Positions 45,674 through 54,835 of a stretch of 64,000 nt of DNA are shown here, piece after piece. This DNA is from Celeribacter neptunius (GTDB lineage: Bacteria > Pseudomonadota > Alphaproteobacteria > Rhodobacterales > Rhodobacteraceae). Both the position numbers and the translations under genes were made by a program. Where the stretch lies: positions 248,001-312,000 of the forward strand of contig NZ_FORH01000004.1 in NCBI RefSeq assembly GCF_900113955.1, in the 5' to 3' direction. Numbering within the stretch: position 1 is the first letter of the stretch; the number at the start of each line of letters is the position of its first letter. The notes under the pieces were generated by a model, which worked only from the letters and a program-made list of their open reading frames with translations, had not been told where the DNA came from and did no database searches.

Positions 45674-46759
45674 TCAGACCCAACCGGACAGGTTCTTGCG
45701 AATTTGTCCGACCAATGCCTCGATATGCAGCGGATCGGCATTGAGACAGGGGATGTAGAGAAAGGCTTCGCCACCGGCGTGTTCAAAGCTTTCCTTGATC
45801 TCTTCATTGATTTCTTCAAGCGTTTCGATGCAATCGGCGGAGAAGGCCGGGGCACAGACCGCGATGCTTTTGTTGCCGGCTTCGGCCTGTCGTGCGACCT
45901 CTTCGACGGTATAGGGTTGAAGCCAGTCTTCGGGACCGAATTTCGACTGAAACGTCGTCATGATCTGGGTGTTGTCCCAGCCCAACCGCTCTTTCAGCAG
46001 ACGTGTGGTTTTCTGACATTGGCAATGGTAAGGATCGCCGCCCTCCTTGAGGTAGCGTTCCGGCAACCCGTGATAGGAACAGATCAGGATATCCGGCTTG
46101 CGCTCTGCGGCCACATAGGCACGCTCCACCGATTGTGCCAGCGCCTCGATATAGGCGGGATCGTCGAAATAGGGCGGCACGGTGCGGCTCGCCGGTTGCC
46201 AGTTTTCCTCCATCAGGGCGCGGAAAAACTGATCATTCGCGGTGGCTGTCGTGGCCCCGGCATATTGCGGGTAGAGCGGGAAGAACAGGATCTTGCTACA
46301 ACCTTCCGCGACCAGCTTTTCCACCTTGGATTTGGTCGAAGGATTGCCGTAGCGCATGCAGAAATCGACCATGACGCGATCGCCGTACTCGGCTTTCACG
46401 GCACGCTCGATCGCGGCCACCTGTTCCTTGGTGATCGTCATCAGCGGGCTTTCATCCGCATCATTGTTCCAGATCGATCGATAGGCCGCTCCGGATTTCG
46501 AGGGCCGAAAGGTGAGAACGATGCCTTGCAGGATCGGCTGCCATTTCCAGGACGGGTAATCGATCACCCGCTTGTCCGACAGAAATTCATTGAGATAGCG
46601 CCGCATCGACCAGTAATCGGTATCGTCCGGCGTGCCGAGATTGGCCAGGAGGATGCCGATCTTTTCTTGCGGAACCTTCGGATGGTCTTTCGGCGCATGC
46701 ACCGGACAGGTGGCATCCGCCGCGTTCGAGTTCATCCGCGAAGGTTTCATCAGTCCCAT
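45674..46759 (-). CDS. hemH: Ferrochelatase
   Basis: Inserts Fe2+ into protoporphyrin IX, the last step of heme synthesis. 361 aa from the ATG at 46759, with GGGGAAG upstream. The first 30 residues are a polar, nonconserved extension. ILLANLGTPDD near residue 36, FPLYPQYAGATTA with the conserved region, ICSYHGLPERY with the catalytic histidine and the acidic WDNTQIMTTFQSKFGPEDWL segment mark the family. Several cysteines in the last 75 residues could hold a 2Fe-2S cluster as in some alphaproteobacterial ferrochelatases, but the spacing is not decisive. Confidence 0.94.
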   Translation of the reverse strand: MGLMKPSRMNSNAADATCPVHAPKDHPKVPQEKIGILLANLGTPDDTDYWSMRRYLNEFLSDKRVIDYPSWKWQPILQGIVLTFRPSKSGAAYRSIWNNDADESPLMTITKEQVAAIERAVKAEYGDRVMVDFCMRYGNPSTKSKVEKLVAEGCSKILFFPLYPQYAGATTATANDQFFRALMEENWQPASRTVPPYFDDPAYIEALAQSVERAYVAAERKPDILICSYHGLPERYLKEGGDPYHCQCQKTTRLLKERLGWDNTQIMTTFQSKFGPEDWLQPYTVEEVARQAEAGNKSIAVCAPAFSADCIETLEEINEEIKESFEHAGGEAFLYIPCLNADPLHIEALVGQIRKNLSGWV

Positions 46760-46822
46760 ATGTCTTCCCCAATTTGTGGCGTTTCAGGCATAGGTGATCC
46801 CGAGATCAGGTCAAGGGTATGT

Positions 46823-47647
46823 TTAGCCGTCCGGCAGTTTGAATTCTTCGGTTTTGAGCGCCTCGGAGAGCCGCATTTTGGCGGATCCCGGCATCAGCGG
46901 TTTCGGCTGGCTCGCGTCCGGCGCCCAGCCGGTCAGAAAGACCAGATCGAAGGTCGCGGTGAGGCGGTCACCGTCCGAGAAATGCGTGCGGTAAAGCTTC
47001 TCGGCCTGGTCGAACAGCGCTTTCTTTCCGGCCCTCTTGTGACGTGCGGAGAGGGCATTGCCTTCGCCCATGGCACGCAGATCCGAGGCGAGGCGTTTGA
47101 GCGACGGGTAGGTGACCATGCGCACGCTCTTGTCGGCGACCGGGAGGGCAAAGGAGGCGCGTTGCAACAGCGCGCCGAGATCGCGCAGCTCACCCATTGG
47201 CAAAACCCGGGGCGACAACCCGCCGCTGATCATCGTCTCGGCCTGGCCGAGGCAGGCGCGTAGCTCGTTGAGGCTCTGATCCCCGAAAAACACCGCGATC
47301 ATCAACCCGTCGGGTTTGAGTGCGCGGTTGCACTGGATGAGCTGTCCGACAGGGTCATTGGCCCAATGTAGGCTCATCGCATGGATCACCAGATCATGCG
47401 CATTTTCCTCAAGCGCGAGAAAATCCTCGTCCGAGACCACCTTGGCCTCGGGAAACCACTCTTGCCAAAGAGCCGGGAAACCTGTGACGATGGCGGGAGA
47501 CGAGAAGGACTTGGTCACCATTTCGAGCCGATCCTCGATCTCGAACCGGGCTTCCTCATGCAGGAAAAAATCCCCGGACATGCGAACCGCACGGCGGCGA
47601 TTGCGGGACAATTGATCCCGATCGACCAAAGGGGCGGTGTTTGACAT
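46823..47647 (-). CDS. SAM-dependent methyltransferase-like protein (NDUFAF5/BioC-like) with degenerate SAM motif
   Basis: 274 aa from the ATG at 47647; a TTG 13 codons earlier is weaker. The sequence resembles the methyltransferase 11 group related to NDUFAF5, with FEIEDRLEMVTKSF near residue 34 and ALKPDGLMIAVFFGDQ near residue 108. The expected glycine-rich motif I (usually near residue 50) reads AIVTGFPALW and lacks the G-x-G pattern, so SAM binding is doubtful. Upstream of hemH on the same strand by 63 bases, and divergent from comF. In mitochondria NDUFAF5 modifies a complex I subunit; function here is not assigned. Confidence 0.75.
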   Translation of the reverse strand: MSNTAPLVDRDQLSRNRRRAVRMSGDFFLHEEARFEIEDRLEMVTKSFSSPAIVTGFPALWQEWFPEAKVVSDEDFLALEENAHDLVIHAMSLHWANDPVGQLIQCNRALKPDGLMIAVFFGDQSLNELRACLGQAETMISGGLSPRVLPMGELRDLGALLQRASFALPVADKSVRMVTYPSLKRLASDLRAMGEGNALSARHKRAGKKALFDQAEKLYRTHFSDGDRLTATFDLVFLTGWAPDASQPKPLMPGSAKMRLSEALKTEEFKLPDG

Positions 47648-47706
47648 GGCTGTTTTGTCCCGTGTGAAGTGATGCGTGACGGACAATGTAGAAAGTCGAA
47701 CGGGAA

Positions 47707-48420
47707 ATGCAAAGACTGCTCAAGCTGGTTTACCCGGCGCAATGTCTGACCTGCGACGAAATGATCGAGGTAGAGCGCGGTCTCTGCCCGACATGCTGGG
47801 CCGATACGCCTTTCATCATCGACCCACCCTGTGACGCCTGTGGACGGCCGTTGATCGGGGATGCCGAGGAGGGAGACCTATGCGACGATTGCCGGACCCA
47901 TCCGCGTGTCTGGACCCGCGGGCGGGCGGTGATGCTCTATGCCGGCAACGGGCGCTCCATCGTGTTGCGGTTCAAGCATGGGGATCGCACCGATCTCGCC
48001 TATGCGGCGGGGCAATGGCTCGCCGATGCCGCGGCGCCGCTGATCACGGCGGACATGGTCGTCGCGCCGGTGCCGCTGCATTGGCGCCGGATTTTGTTCC
48101 GACGCTACAATCAGGCTGCGCTCTTGGCGGCACGGCTGGCGAAGCTGCACCATCTCACCTATGTGCCTGATCTACTGCGGCGGGCGAATGCGACGCGCAA
48201 GCTTGATGGTATGACGGCCGCGCAACGAGCAAAGACCGTGACCGGAGCCATTCGACTCAGCGGGCGACGAGCCGGGGACATCGAAGGCCGCCGGGTGTTG
48301 CTCATCGATGACGTGATGACCACCGGCGCCACTTTGACGCAATGCGCGGAAGCCTGTTTGGCCGGCGGCGCCGCAGGAGTTGATGTCGCGGTACTGGCCC
48401 GCGTGGACAGAAAGCCCTAA
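47707..48420 (+). CDS. ComF family protein (phosphoribosyltransferase-like)
   Basis: ComF proteins take part in DNA uptake in competent bacteria; in most others the role is unclear. 237 aa. Four cysteine pairs in the first 65 residues (CLTC, CPTC, CDAC, CDDC) make a zinc-finger region. The phosphoribosyltransferase signature LLIDDVMTTGATLTQC is at about residues 198-213, preceded by PVPLHWRRILFRRYNQA. First of comF-grx-nit-marR, with 34 bases to the glutaredoxin gene. Confidence 0.9.
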   Translation: MQRLLKLVYPAQCLTCDEMIEVERGLCPTCWADTPFIIDPPCDACGRPLIGDAEEGDLCDDCRTHPRVWTRGRAVMLYAGNGRSIVLRFKHGDRTDLAYAAGQWLADAAAPLITADMVVAPVPLHWRRILFRRYNQAALLAARLAKLHHLTYVPDLLRRANATRKLDGMTAAQRAKTVTGAIRLSGRRAGDIEGRRVLLIDDVMTTGATLTQCAEACLAGGAAGVDVAVLARVDRKP

Positions 48421-48454
48421 ATCCGTATAGTCGCCGCAAGACAAAGGATTTCCC

Positions 48455-48712
48455 ATGCAACCAGTCACACTCTACACCACCCCGATCTGCCCCTTTTGTG
48501 TCGCCGCCAAACGGCTGCTGACGTCGAAAGGGGTTGAGTACACCGATATCGACGTGATGGCCGACCCGTCGCGTCGTGCCGAAATGATGCAGAAAGCCCA
48601 TGGCCGCCACACTGTGCCGCAAATTTTCATCGGCGCTACCCATGTGGGGGGCTGCGATGAGCTGCACGCCTTGGAGCGTGCTGGCAAGCTGGACCCGCTT
48701 CTGGCGGGCTGA
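48455..48712 (+). CDS. grxC: Glutaredoxin 3
   Basis: Glutathione-dependent disulfide reductase, 85 aa. Active site CPFC with cysteines 12 and 15; the TVPQIFIG segment carries the cis-proline and GGCDEL near residue 65 the glutathione-binding glycines. A CPYC motif is more usual in E. coli Grx3; CPFC is still a dithiol enzyme. Three bases to the next gene. Confidence 0.93.
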   Translation: MQPVTLYTTPICPFCVAAKRLLTSKGVEYTDIDVMADPSRRAEMMQKAHGRHTVPQIFIGATHVGGCDELHALERAGKLDPLLAG

Positions 48713-48715
48713 ACG

Positions 48716-49552
48716 ATGACAAAAATCGGCCTCATCACCCTCAATTCAAGCGACGATCCGCGCGCCAATCTTGGCGTCACCCGAGAGCTTGTGATCAAGG
48801 CGGCGGATGCGGGGGCAGAATTCGTTCTGACCCCCGAGGTGAGCAATTGCGTCTCCTCGTCGCGGGCGCACCAAAAACAGGTTTTGTTCCGCGAGGAAGA
48901 GGATCCGACCCTCGCCGCGCTGCGCGAAACCGCGCGTTTGCGCGGGATTTGGCTCTTGATCGGCTCTCTGGGTCTCAAGACCGACGATCCGGATGGGCGG
49001 TTTGCCAATCGTTCCTTCCTGATTTCGCCGGAGGGAGAGATCAAGGCGCGGTATGACAAGATCCACATGTTTGACGTGGATGTCAGCGAGACGGAAAAAT
49101 ATCGCGAATCCGATGGCTATCGCCCTGGGACAAAAGCCGTGGTGGCCGAGACGCCCTTTGGCAAGATCGGCATGACGATCTGTTACGACCTGCGATTCCC
49201 GAAGCTGCATCGCGCGCTGGCCAAGGCCGGGGCGCAGATCCTCGTGGCGCCCGCCGCCTTTACTGCAGTCACCGGCGAGGCGCATTGGCACAGCCTGTTG
49301 CGGGCGCGTGCGATCGAGACCGGTTGTTTCGTTTTGGCGCCGGCGCAGACCGGGCATCATGCCGAAAAAGTCGACGTGAACCGGCGGACCTATGGTCACT
49401 CCTTGGTGATTTCGCCTTGGGGCGAGGTTCTGTTCGATGGCGGCGTTGAGCCGGGTTTGGGTCTTGTCGATATCGATCTCGACGAGGTCGCCAGGGCGCG
49501 CAAACGCATCCCCAGCCTCCTGCATGACCGCGATTTCGAGGTTGACGCATGA
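48716..49552 (+). CDS. Carbon-nitrogen hydrolase (Nit1/Nit2 type, putative deaminated-glutathione amidase)
   Basis: Amidase of the nitrilase superfamily, 278 aa. The Glu-Lys-Cys triad is visible: Glu41 in LTPEVSN, Lys in ARYDKIHMFDVD, Cys in TICYDLRFP. The HMFDVD segment and YDLRFP motif place it in the Nit branch, where close members remove deaminated glutathione. The glutaredoxin gene directly upstream fits a thiol-repair theme. Overlaps the marR gene by four bases (ATGA). Confidence 0.87.
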   Translation: MTKIGLITLNSSDDPRANLGVTRELVIKAADAGAEFVLTPEVSNCVSSSRAHQKQVLFREEEDPTLAALRETARLRGIWLLIGSLGLKTDDPDGRFANRSFLISPEGEIKARYDKIHMFDVDVSETEKYRESDGYRPGTKAVVAETPFGKIGMTICYDLRFPKLHRALAKAGAQILVAPAAFTAVTGEAHWHSLLRARAIETGCFVLAPAQTGHHAEKVDVNRRTYGHSLVISPWGEVLFDGGVEPGLGLVDIDLDEVARARKRIPSLLHDRDFEVDA

Positions 49553-49998
49553 GCGATCGCCCGAACACCGATGCCCTCTCGGTTGCTCTGTTTTCCGAGA
49601 TATTCATGGCGGATCAGCTGGCCCGCAACCGGCTGACCAAGGCCCTGCCAAAAGGTATGGAGATCAGCCATTTTTCGGTGTTGAACCATCTGGCGCGGGC
49701 GGGGGAAGAACGCTCTCCGGCACAGCTGGCGCGGGCCTTTCACGTCACGCGCGGGGCGATGACCAACACCTTGAACAAGCTGGAATGGGCCGGACATATT
49801 CATATCCGGCCGGATTGGGACGATGCCCGGCGCAAATTCGTGTCGATCTCGCCCGCCGGGACCCGGGCGAGGGACGCGGCCCTAGCCGCCATCGCGCCGA
49901 TTCTCTCGGATATCGTCGAGGCAATCGGCACGGAACGCGTCAAGGCCGCTCTGCCGGTCCTGCGTGAAATGCGCATCCGTCTTGAAGATGAGAATTAG
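49549..49998 (+). CDS. MarR family transcriptional regulator
   Basis: 149 aa winged-helix regulator. SPAQLARAFHVTRGAMTNTLNKLEWAG (helix-turn-helix, shown in outline) spans residues 56-82, then the wing RPDWDDARRKFVSISPAG. It is translationally coupled to the Nit-type amidase and converges with ubiG, ending 14 bases from its stop. The targets are unknown; the upstream genes are the first candidates. Confidence 0.88.
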   Translation: MSDRPNTDALSVALFSEIFMADQLARNRLTKALPKGMEISHFSVLNHLARAGEERSPAQLARAFHVTRGAMTNTLNKLEWAGHIHIRPDWDDARRKFVSISPAGTRARDAALAAIAPILSDIVEAIGTERVKAALPVLREMRIRLEDEN

Positions 49999-50012
49999 GG
50001 GGGGATTAGACC

Positions 50013-50750
50013 CTATTTCGGCTTGATCGAGGCGGTCACGTAATTGACCGACAGGTCGCGCGCCGAGATTGACCAGCTCCAGAGGATCGGGTTGAAGACG
50101 AAGCCCTTGCGATCAACGACGGAGAGCCCCGCGTTGGTGATCAGATCGACCAGCTCATCGGGGGTGATGAACTTGTTCCATTCATGGGTGCCGCGCGGCA
50201 GCCAGCGCATCACCACCTCGGCGCCGAAAATCGCCATGGCATAGCTTTTGGGATTGCGGTTGATGGTCGAGCAAAGCATCAGCCCGCCGGGTTTCAAAAG
50301 CTGCTGGCAGGCGGTGAGATAGGCCAGCGGGTCGGCCACATGTTCGACCACTTCCATGTTCAACACGACATCGAATTGCTCGCCCGCTTCGACCAGCGCT
50401 TCGGCGGTGATGTGACGATAATCGATCTCAAGACCCGATTGTTCGGCATGGATACGCGCCACCGGTAGGTTTTTCTCAGCCGCATCGGCACCGATCACGG
50501 TGGCACCCAGGCGCGCCATCGGTTCGGACAAAAGTCCGCCACCGCAGCCGATGTCCAAAAGACGAATACCTTCGAATGGCTTGTCGGCGGACAGGTCACG
50601 CCCGAACTCGGCGGCGATCTGCGCGGTGATATAATCGAGCCGCACCGGGTTCATCATGTGCAGCGGTTTGAACTTTCCGGTCGGATCCCACCATTCCGCG
50701 GCCATGGCTTCGAATTTTGCGACCTCTTGCGGGTCAATGGTGGTTTGCAT
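50013..50750 (-). CDS. ubiG: Ubiquinone biosynthesis O-methyltransferase UbiG
   Basis: Performs both O-methylations of ubiquinone synthesis (bifunctional 2-polyprenyl-6-hydroxyphenol methylase / 3-demethylubiquinol 3-O-methyltransferase). The ATG at 50750 ([17 protein letters not shown]) follows AAGGA and gives 245 aa; earlier Mets at 50765 and 50789 are possible. [16 protein letters not shown] is the SAM motif near residue 62, then [11 protein letters not shown] and the FNPILWSWS segment near the C-terminus. On the opposite strand to its neighbours. Confidence 0.93.
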   Translation of the reverse strand: MQTTIDPQEVAKFEAMAAEWWDPTGKFKPLHMMNPVRLDYITAQIAAEFGRDLSADKPFEGIRLLDIGCGGGLLSEPMARLGATVIGADAAEKNLPVARIHAEQSGLEIDYRHITAEALVEAGEQFDVVLNMEVVEHVADPLAYLTACQQLLKPGGLMLCSTINRNPKSYAMAIFGAEVVMRWLPRGTHEWNKFITPDELVDLITNAGLSVVDRKGFVFNPILWSWSISARDLSVNYVTASIKPK

Positions 50751-50819
50751 GATCGCGTCCTTCATGTTCAAATCCCTCTGCCGGGACATCAGCTCCTGCC
50801 CGCGCTATATAGGATTTCC

Positions 50820-51797
50820 ATGGACAAGGTCACAGGCCAAAAGAGCGCATATTCGTATCTCTACCCCCAAATCGCGGTCTATGACCACAGGATGTTGGAT
50901 GTCGGAGATGGGCATCAGCTTTACGTGGAGCAAAGCGGGAATCCGGCGGGCATTCCGGTCGTGGTTTTGCATGGCGGACCGGGCGGCGGGTGCAGCCCTT
51001 ATATGCGGCGCTATTTCGACCCTTCGCGCTATCGCATTATTCTGTTCGATCAGAGGGGCTGCGGGCGTTCAAAGCCTTTTGCCTCGGTCGAGGCCAATAC
51101 CACCTGGCATCTGGTGGCGGATATCGAGAAAATTCGGCGCGCGCTCGGCATTGATCGCTGGATGGTCTTTGGCGGCAGCTGGGGCGCGACCCTGGGTCTG
51201 GCATATGCACAAAGCCATCCGGACCGGGTGCTGCATCTGGTGTTGCGCGGGGTCTTCACGGCGCGGCAAAGCGAGCTCGATTGGTTCTATGCCGGCGGCG
51301 CCGGGCGGTTCTGGCCGGATCTTTGGGCGGAGTTTCGCGATGCGATCCCGCTGGCGGAACAGGGCGACCTGATCGCCGCCTATCACAAACGCTTGTTCAG
51401 CGGCATCTATCGCGAAGAGGTCACCTATGGCCGGATCTGGTCGCGATGGGAAAATGCGCTGGCGGCGATCGGCTCCGATGGTGCGGTGGGCGATGCCAAC
51501 CCGGATTACGCCCGGACTTTCGCACGGATCGAGAATCACTATTTCCTGAATCGCGCGTTTTTCGAGCAGGACGGGGAATTGCTCTCGAATATCGATCGCA
51601 TGTCGGATGTGTCCGGGACCATCGTTCAGGGCCGGTTCGACATGATCTGTCCGCCACAGACTGCCTATGACCTGCATCGGGCCTGGCCCAGATCGCGGCT
51701 GGTCATGATCGGACAGGCGGGTCATGCCCTGTCCGAGCCGGGCATTACCCGCGCGCTGGTGATGACGACGGACCGGATCGCGGCCGAAATGGGATAG
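50820..51797 (+). CDS. pip: Proline iminopeptidase
   Basis: Alpha/beta hydrolase that removes N-terminal proline from peptides. The ATG at 50820 (MDKVTGQKSAYSYLYPQIA) has AGGA upstream and gives 325 aa. HGGPGGGCSPYMRRYFDP and FDQRGCGRS mark the S33 family; the nucleophile elbow is GGSWGATLGL; the aspartate is near DMICPP and the histidine in QAGHALSEPG. Divergent from ubiG; it ends just before the promoter for rimP. Confidence 0.93.
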   Translation: MDKVTGQKSAYSYLYPQIAVYDHRMLDVGDGHQLYVEQSGNPAGIPVVVLHGGPGGGCSPYMRRYFDPSRYRIILFDQRGCGRSKPFASVEANTTWHLVADIEKIRRALGIDRWMVFGGSWGATLGLAYAQSHPDRVLHLVLRGVFTARQSELDWFYAGGAGRFWPDLWAEFRDAIPLAEQGDLIAAYHKRLFSGIYREEVTYGRIWSRWENALAAIGSDGAVGDANPDYARTFARIENHYFLNRAFFEQDGELLSNIDRMSDVSGTIVQGRFDMICPPQTAYDLHRAWPRSRLVMIGQAGHALSEPGITRALVMTTDRIAAEMG

Positions 51798-51800
51798 GGC

Positions 51801-51829
51801 TTGCAGTTCCGCTGTTTGGCGCGTATAGG
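51801..51829 (+). promoter_or_regulatory. Sigma70-type promoter of the rimP-nusA-infB operon
   Basis: TTGCAG (51801-51806), 17-base spacer, TATAGG (51824-51829). It predicts a leader of about 115 bases before rimP, which holds the structures described in the next entries. Confidence 0.6.
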
Positions 51830-51850
51830 ACATGCCAACAGCGGCGCTGT

Positions 51851-51921
51851 CGGGAGTTCCCGAAGCTCCACCGGGAAAGATCGACGGGCCGCGTGCCCGT
51901 TTTTTTGTGCCCCTGTGGGGC
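51851..51921 (+). promoter_or_regulatory. Structured leader of rimP-nusA-infB (putative attenuator)
   Basis: Four short complementary elements lie in order. CGGGA (51851-51855) can pair with TCCCG (51858-51862), and TTCCCG (51857-51862) with CGGGAA (51872-51877); the two pairs exclude each other. A terminator hairpin at 51884-51906 follows, then a second hairpin GCCCC/GGGGC (51909-51913 and 51917-51921). It looks like an attenuator controlled by NusA or ribosome traffic. Function is inference from sequence alone. Confidence 0.5.
51884..51906 (+). terminator. Intrinsic terminator in the rimP leader
   Basis: ACGGGC (51884-51889), loop CGCGT, GCCCGT (51895-51900), then seven T at 51900-51906. 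It lies 43 bases before the rimP ATG, inside the predicted transcript, so it is most likely a premature terminator rather than the end of pip. Confidence 0.7.
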
Positions 51922-51949
51922 AATGTAATGTCTGAAAGGCAACCCGGAA

Positions 51950-52537
51950 ATGTCCGAACTTATTGCCAAGACCGCGATTGATCGCCGGATGGCGGAGATC
52001 GTCGGCCCCGTCATCGAAGGGATGGGGTTCGAGCTTGTGCGTGTGCGTCTGATGTCCTCGACGAAATCGAAGACCCTGCAAATCATGGCCGAACGTCCGG
52101 AGGGCGGTATCGAAGTGGATGAATGCGCGGAGATTTCCACCGCCGTTTCTGCTATTCTCGATGTCGAAGATCCGATCGAAGATGAATATACGCTCGAAGT
52201 GTCGAGCCCGGGGATCGACCGGCCTCTGACCCGTTTGAAGGATTTCGAGACCTTCGACGGCTATGAGGTCAAGATCGAGACCACCGAAATGATCGACGGT
52301 CGCCGCCGTTTCAAAGGCGTGTTGGCCGGTGTCGAGGGTGACGATGTGCTTCTGACCATTGAGAACAATGGCGAAGATGTCACCATCGGGCTGAATTTTG
52401 ACTGGCTGTCGGATGCCAAGCTCGTGCTGACCGATGAGCTGATCCGTGAAATGCTGCGCCAACGGAAATCCGATGGCGCAATCGACGAAACCCAATTTGA
52501 CGAAATCCAGACCGACGACGGGTCTTCAGAGGATTGA
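51950..52537 (+). CDS. rimP: Ribosome maturation factor RimP
   Basis: Needed for assembly of the 30S subunit. 195 aa. The N-terminal domain (residues 15-85) has [10 protein letters not shown] and [27 protein letters not shown], the best-conserved motif, is near residue 84; the C-terminal Sm-like domain follows. The tail (about residues 170-195) is acidic. First gene of rimP-nusA-ylxR-infB, with 14 bases to nusA. Confidence 0.95.
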   Translation: MSELIAKTAIDRRMAEIVGPVIEGMGFELVRVRLMSSTKSKTLQIMAERPEGGIEVDECAEISTAVSAILDVEDPIEDEYTLEVSSPGIDRPLTRLKDFETFDGYEVKIETTEMIDGRRRFKGVLAGVEGDDVLLTIENNGEDVTIGLNFDWLSDAKLVLTDELIREMLRQRKSDGAIDETQFDEIQTDDGSSED

Positions 52538-52551
52538 GAGAGGACTGAGTA

Positions 52552-54171
52552 ATGGCAATCACCTCTGCAAACCAGCTTGAGCTGTTGCAAACCGCCGAGG
52601 CCGTGGCCCGCGAAAAAATGATCGATCCCGAACTGGTGGTCGAAGCGATGGAAGAGAGCCTCGCGCGCGCTGCAAAGTCGCGCTACGGCTCCGAAATGGA
52701 CATTCGCGTTTCCATCGACCGCAAGACCGGTCGGGCGACGTTTACCCGTGTGCGCACCGTCGTCGAAGACGAAGAGCTCGAGAATTACCAGGCCGAGCTG
52801 ACCGTGGAGCAGGCCAAGCAATATATGGCCGACCCGCAAGTGGGGGACGAGATCAAGGACGAAGTGCCGCCGGTCGAGCTGGGCCGGATTGCCGCGCAAT
52901 CCGCGAAACAGGTGATCCTGCAGAAAGTGCGTGAAGCCGAGCGGGATCGTCAGTTCGACGAATTCAAGGACCGCGTTGGCACCATCATCAACGGTGTGGT
53001 GAAACGTGAGGAATACGGCAATGTGATCGTCGATATCGGTCGTGGCGAAGGCATCCTGCGCCGCAACGAGAAAATCGGCCGCGAAGCCTATCGTCCGAAC
53101 GACCGCATCCGCTGCTTCATCAAGGATGTGCGCCGCGAAGTGCGCGGTCCGCAGGTCTTCCTGTCGCGCACCGCGCCGGAATTCATGGCCGAGCTGTTCA
53201 AGATGGAAGTGCCGGAGATCTACGACGGTATCATCGAGATCAAGGCCGTGGCCCGCGATCCGGGCTCTCGCGCGAAAATCGCCGTGATTTCCTATGACGG
53301 CTCGATCGATCCGGTCGGCGCCTGTGTCGGTATGCGCGGCTCGCGCGTGCAGGCCGTGGTGAACGAGCTTCAGGGTGAGAAAATCGACATCATTCCCTGG
53401 AATGACGATCAGCCGACCTTCCTCGTGAACGCGCTGCAGCCGGCCGAAGTGAGCAAAGTGGTGCTCGATGAGGATGCTGGCAAGATCGAGGTTGTGGTGC
53501 CCGACGAACAGCTGTCGCTGGCCATCGGCCGTCGCGGTCAGAACGTGCGTCTGGCGTCGCAGCTCACCGGTCTCGACATCGATATTCTGACCGAGGCCGA
53601 GGAATCCGAGCGCCGTCAGGCCGAGTTTGCGGCCCGCACCAAGCTGTTCATGGAAGCGCTCGATCTCGATGAATTCTTTGCCCAGCTGCTGGTTTCCGAA
53701 GGCTTCACCAATCTCGAAGAGGTCGCCTATGTCGATGTCGACGAGCTTCTGGTGATCGACGGTGTCGATGAAGACACCGCCAACGAGCTTCAGGCCCGGG
53801 CCCGCGACGTACTGGAAGAGGCACAGCGCAAGGCGCTCGAACATGCCCGTGAACTGGGCGTTGAGCAAAGCCTCATTGACTTTGAGGGTCTGACGCCCCA
53901 AATGATTGAAGCGCTGGCCGAAGACGGTGTGAAATCGCTCGAAGATTTCGCGACCTGCGCAGACTGGGAGCTTGCCGGGGGCTGGACCACGGTGAATGGC
54001 GAACGGGTCAAGGACGATGGCGTGCTTGAGAAATTCGACCTCTCCCTTGAAGAAGCACAGAACCTGGTGATGACCGCACGGATTCAGCTGGGCTGGGTCG
54101 ACCCCGCCGATCTTGAAACCGAAGAAGACGTTGCCGAAGGCGATGTGGCGGAAGAGGAAAGCGAGGCCTGA
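52552..54171 (+). CDS. nusA: Transcription termination/antitermination factor NusA
   Basis: Binds RNA polymerase and nascent RNA and modulates pausing, termination and antitermination. 539 aa. N-terminal RNAP-binding domain (about 1-125), S1 domain with [16 protein letters not shown] near residue 150, two KH domains with [16 protein letters not shown] and [15 protein letters not shown], and acidic repeats in the C-terminal part. ATG preceded by GAGAGGACTG. The protein may regulate its own operon through the leader terminator (inference). Confidence 0.97.
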   Translation: MAITSANQLELLQTAEAVAREKMIDPELVVEAMEESLARAAKSRYGSEMDIRVSIDRKTGRATFTRVRTVVEDEELENYQAELTVEQAKQYMADPQVGDEIKDEVPPVELGRIAAQSAKQVILQKVREAERDRQFDEFKDRVGTIINGVVKREEYGNVIVDIGRGEGILRRNEKIGREAYRPNDRIRCFIKDVRREVRGPQVFLSRTAPEFMAELFKMEVPEIYDGIIEIKAVARDPGSRAKIAVISYDGSIDPVGACVGMRGSRVQAVVNELQGEKIDIIPWNDDQPTFLVNALQPAEVSKVVLDEDAGKIEVVVPDEQLSLAIGRRGQNVRLASQLTGLDIDILTEAEESERRQAEFAARTKLFMEALDLDEFFAQLLVSEGFTNLEEVAYVDVDELLVIDGVDEDTANELQARARDVLEEAQRKALEHARELGVEQSLIDFEGLTPQMIEALAEDGVKSLEDFATCADWELAGGWTTVNGERVKDDGVLEKFDLSLEEAQNLVMTARIQLGWVDPADLETEEDVAEGDVAEEESEA

Positions 54172-54202
54172 TTTCAGGCCTTGCAACACTGAGCACTGAG
54201 CA

Positions 54203-54835
54203 ATGACCCGAGGCGGCATGACGAAGACCAGAGATGAAGCGGAACGGCGCTGTATCGTGACCCGCGAGGCCGAGCCTCGCCGGGGCCTCATCCGTTTTGT
54301 CATTGCCCCCGATGGGCTTGTCGTGCCGGATCTGGCCGAAAAGCTGCCGGGTCGCGGGATCTGGGTCGCGGCCGATCGCGCGGCTCTGGACGAGGCGGTG
54401 AAGAAAAAGCTCTTTGCCAAGGCGGCGCGCGCTCAGGTGACAGTGCCCGATGGGTTCGTCGATATGATCGAGGCGGGGCTCGCGGATCGGGTGGTGCATC
54501 TCGTGTCCCTGGCACGAAAGGCCGGAGACGCGGTCTGCGGATTTGAAAAAGTGAAGAGCTGGTTGTCTGAGGGGCGGGCGAGAGTCCTGCTTCAGGCCTC
54601 CGATGGCTCGGAACGCGGCAAAGGCAAGCTCTGGACACCCGAGGGGGGCCGTTGGTTCGGCCATCTGACGAGTTCCGAATTGGGTTTGGCTTTTGGCCGC
54701 GAAAGTGTGATACATGGCGCGCTCGCAGGTGGCGGACTCAGCAAACGTGTTGTAGAGGAAGCCAACCGCCTTATGGGCGTGCGCGAGACAATCGGTGGAG
54801 AGGGCTCCGCCGGGAAGGGTAAGACGACGAAATGA
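54203..54835 (+). CDS. YlxR (DUF448)-L7Ae-like RNA-binding protein
   Basis: 210 aa. The N-terminal YlxR domain, about residues 8-75, contains [19 protein letters not shown] and [19 protein letters not shown], shown in part; YlxR binds RNA, and in some bacteria RnpA or the RNase P RNA. A second region (about residues 85-180) with [21 protein letters not shown] resembles L7Ae/YlxQ-like ribosomal-protein folds that are separate genes in Firmicutes. The alphaproteobacterial fusion is common in nusA operons. A second start at 54218 is possible. The stop overlaps infB by four bases. Confidence 0.87.
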   Translation: MTRGGMTKTRDEAERRCIVTREAEPRRGLIRFVIAPDGLVVPDLAEKLPGRGIWVAADRAALDEAVKKKLFAKAARAQVTVPDGFVDMIEAGLADRVVHLVSLARKAGDAVCGFEKVKSWLSEGRARVLLQASDGSERGKGKLWTPEGGRWFGHLTSSELGLAFGRESVIHGALAGGGLSKRVVEEANRLMGVRETIGGEGSAGKGKTTK

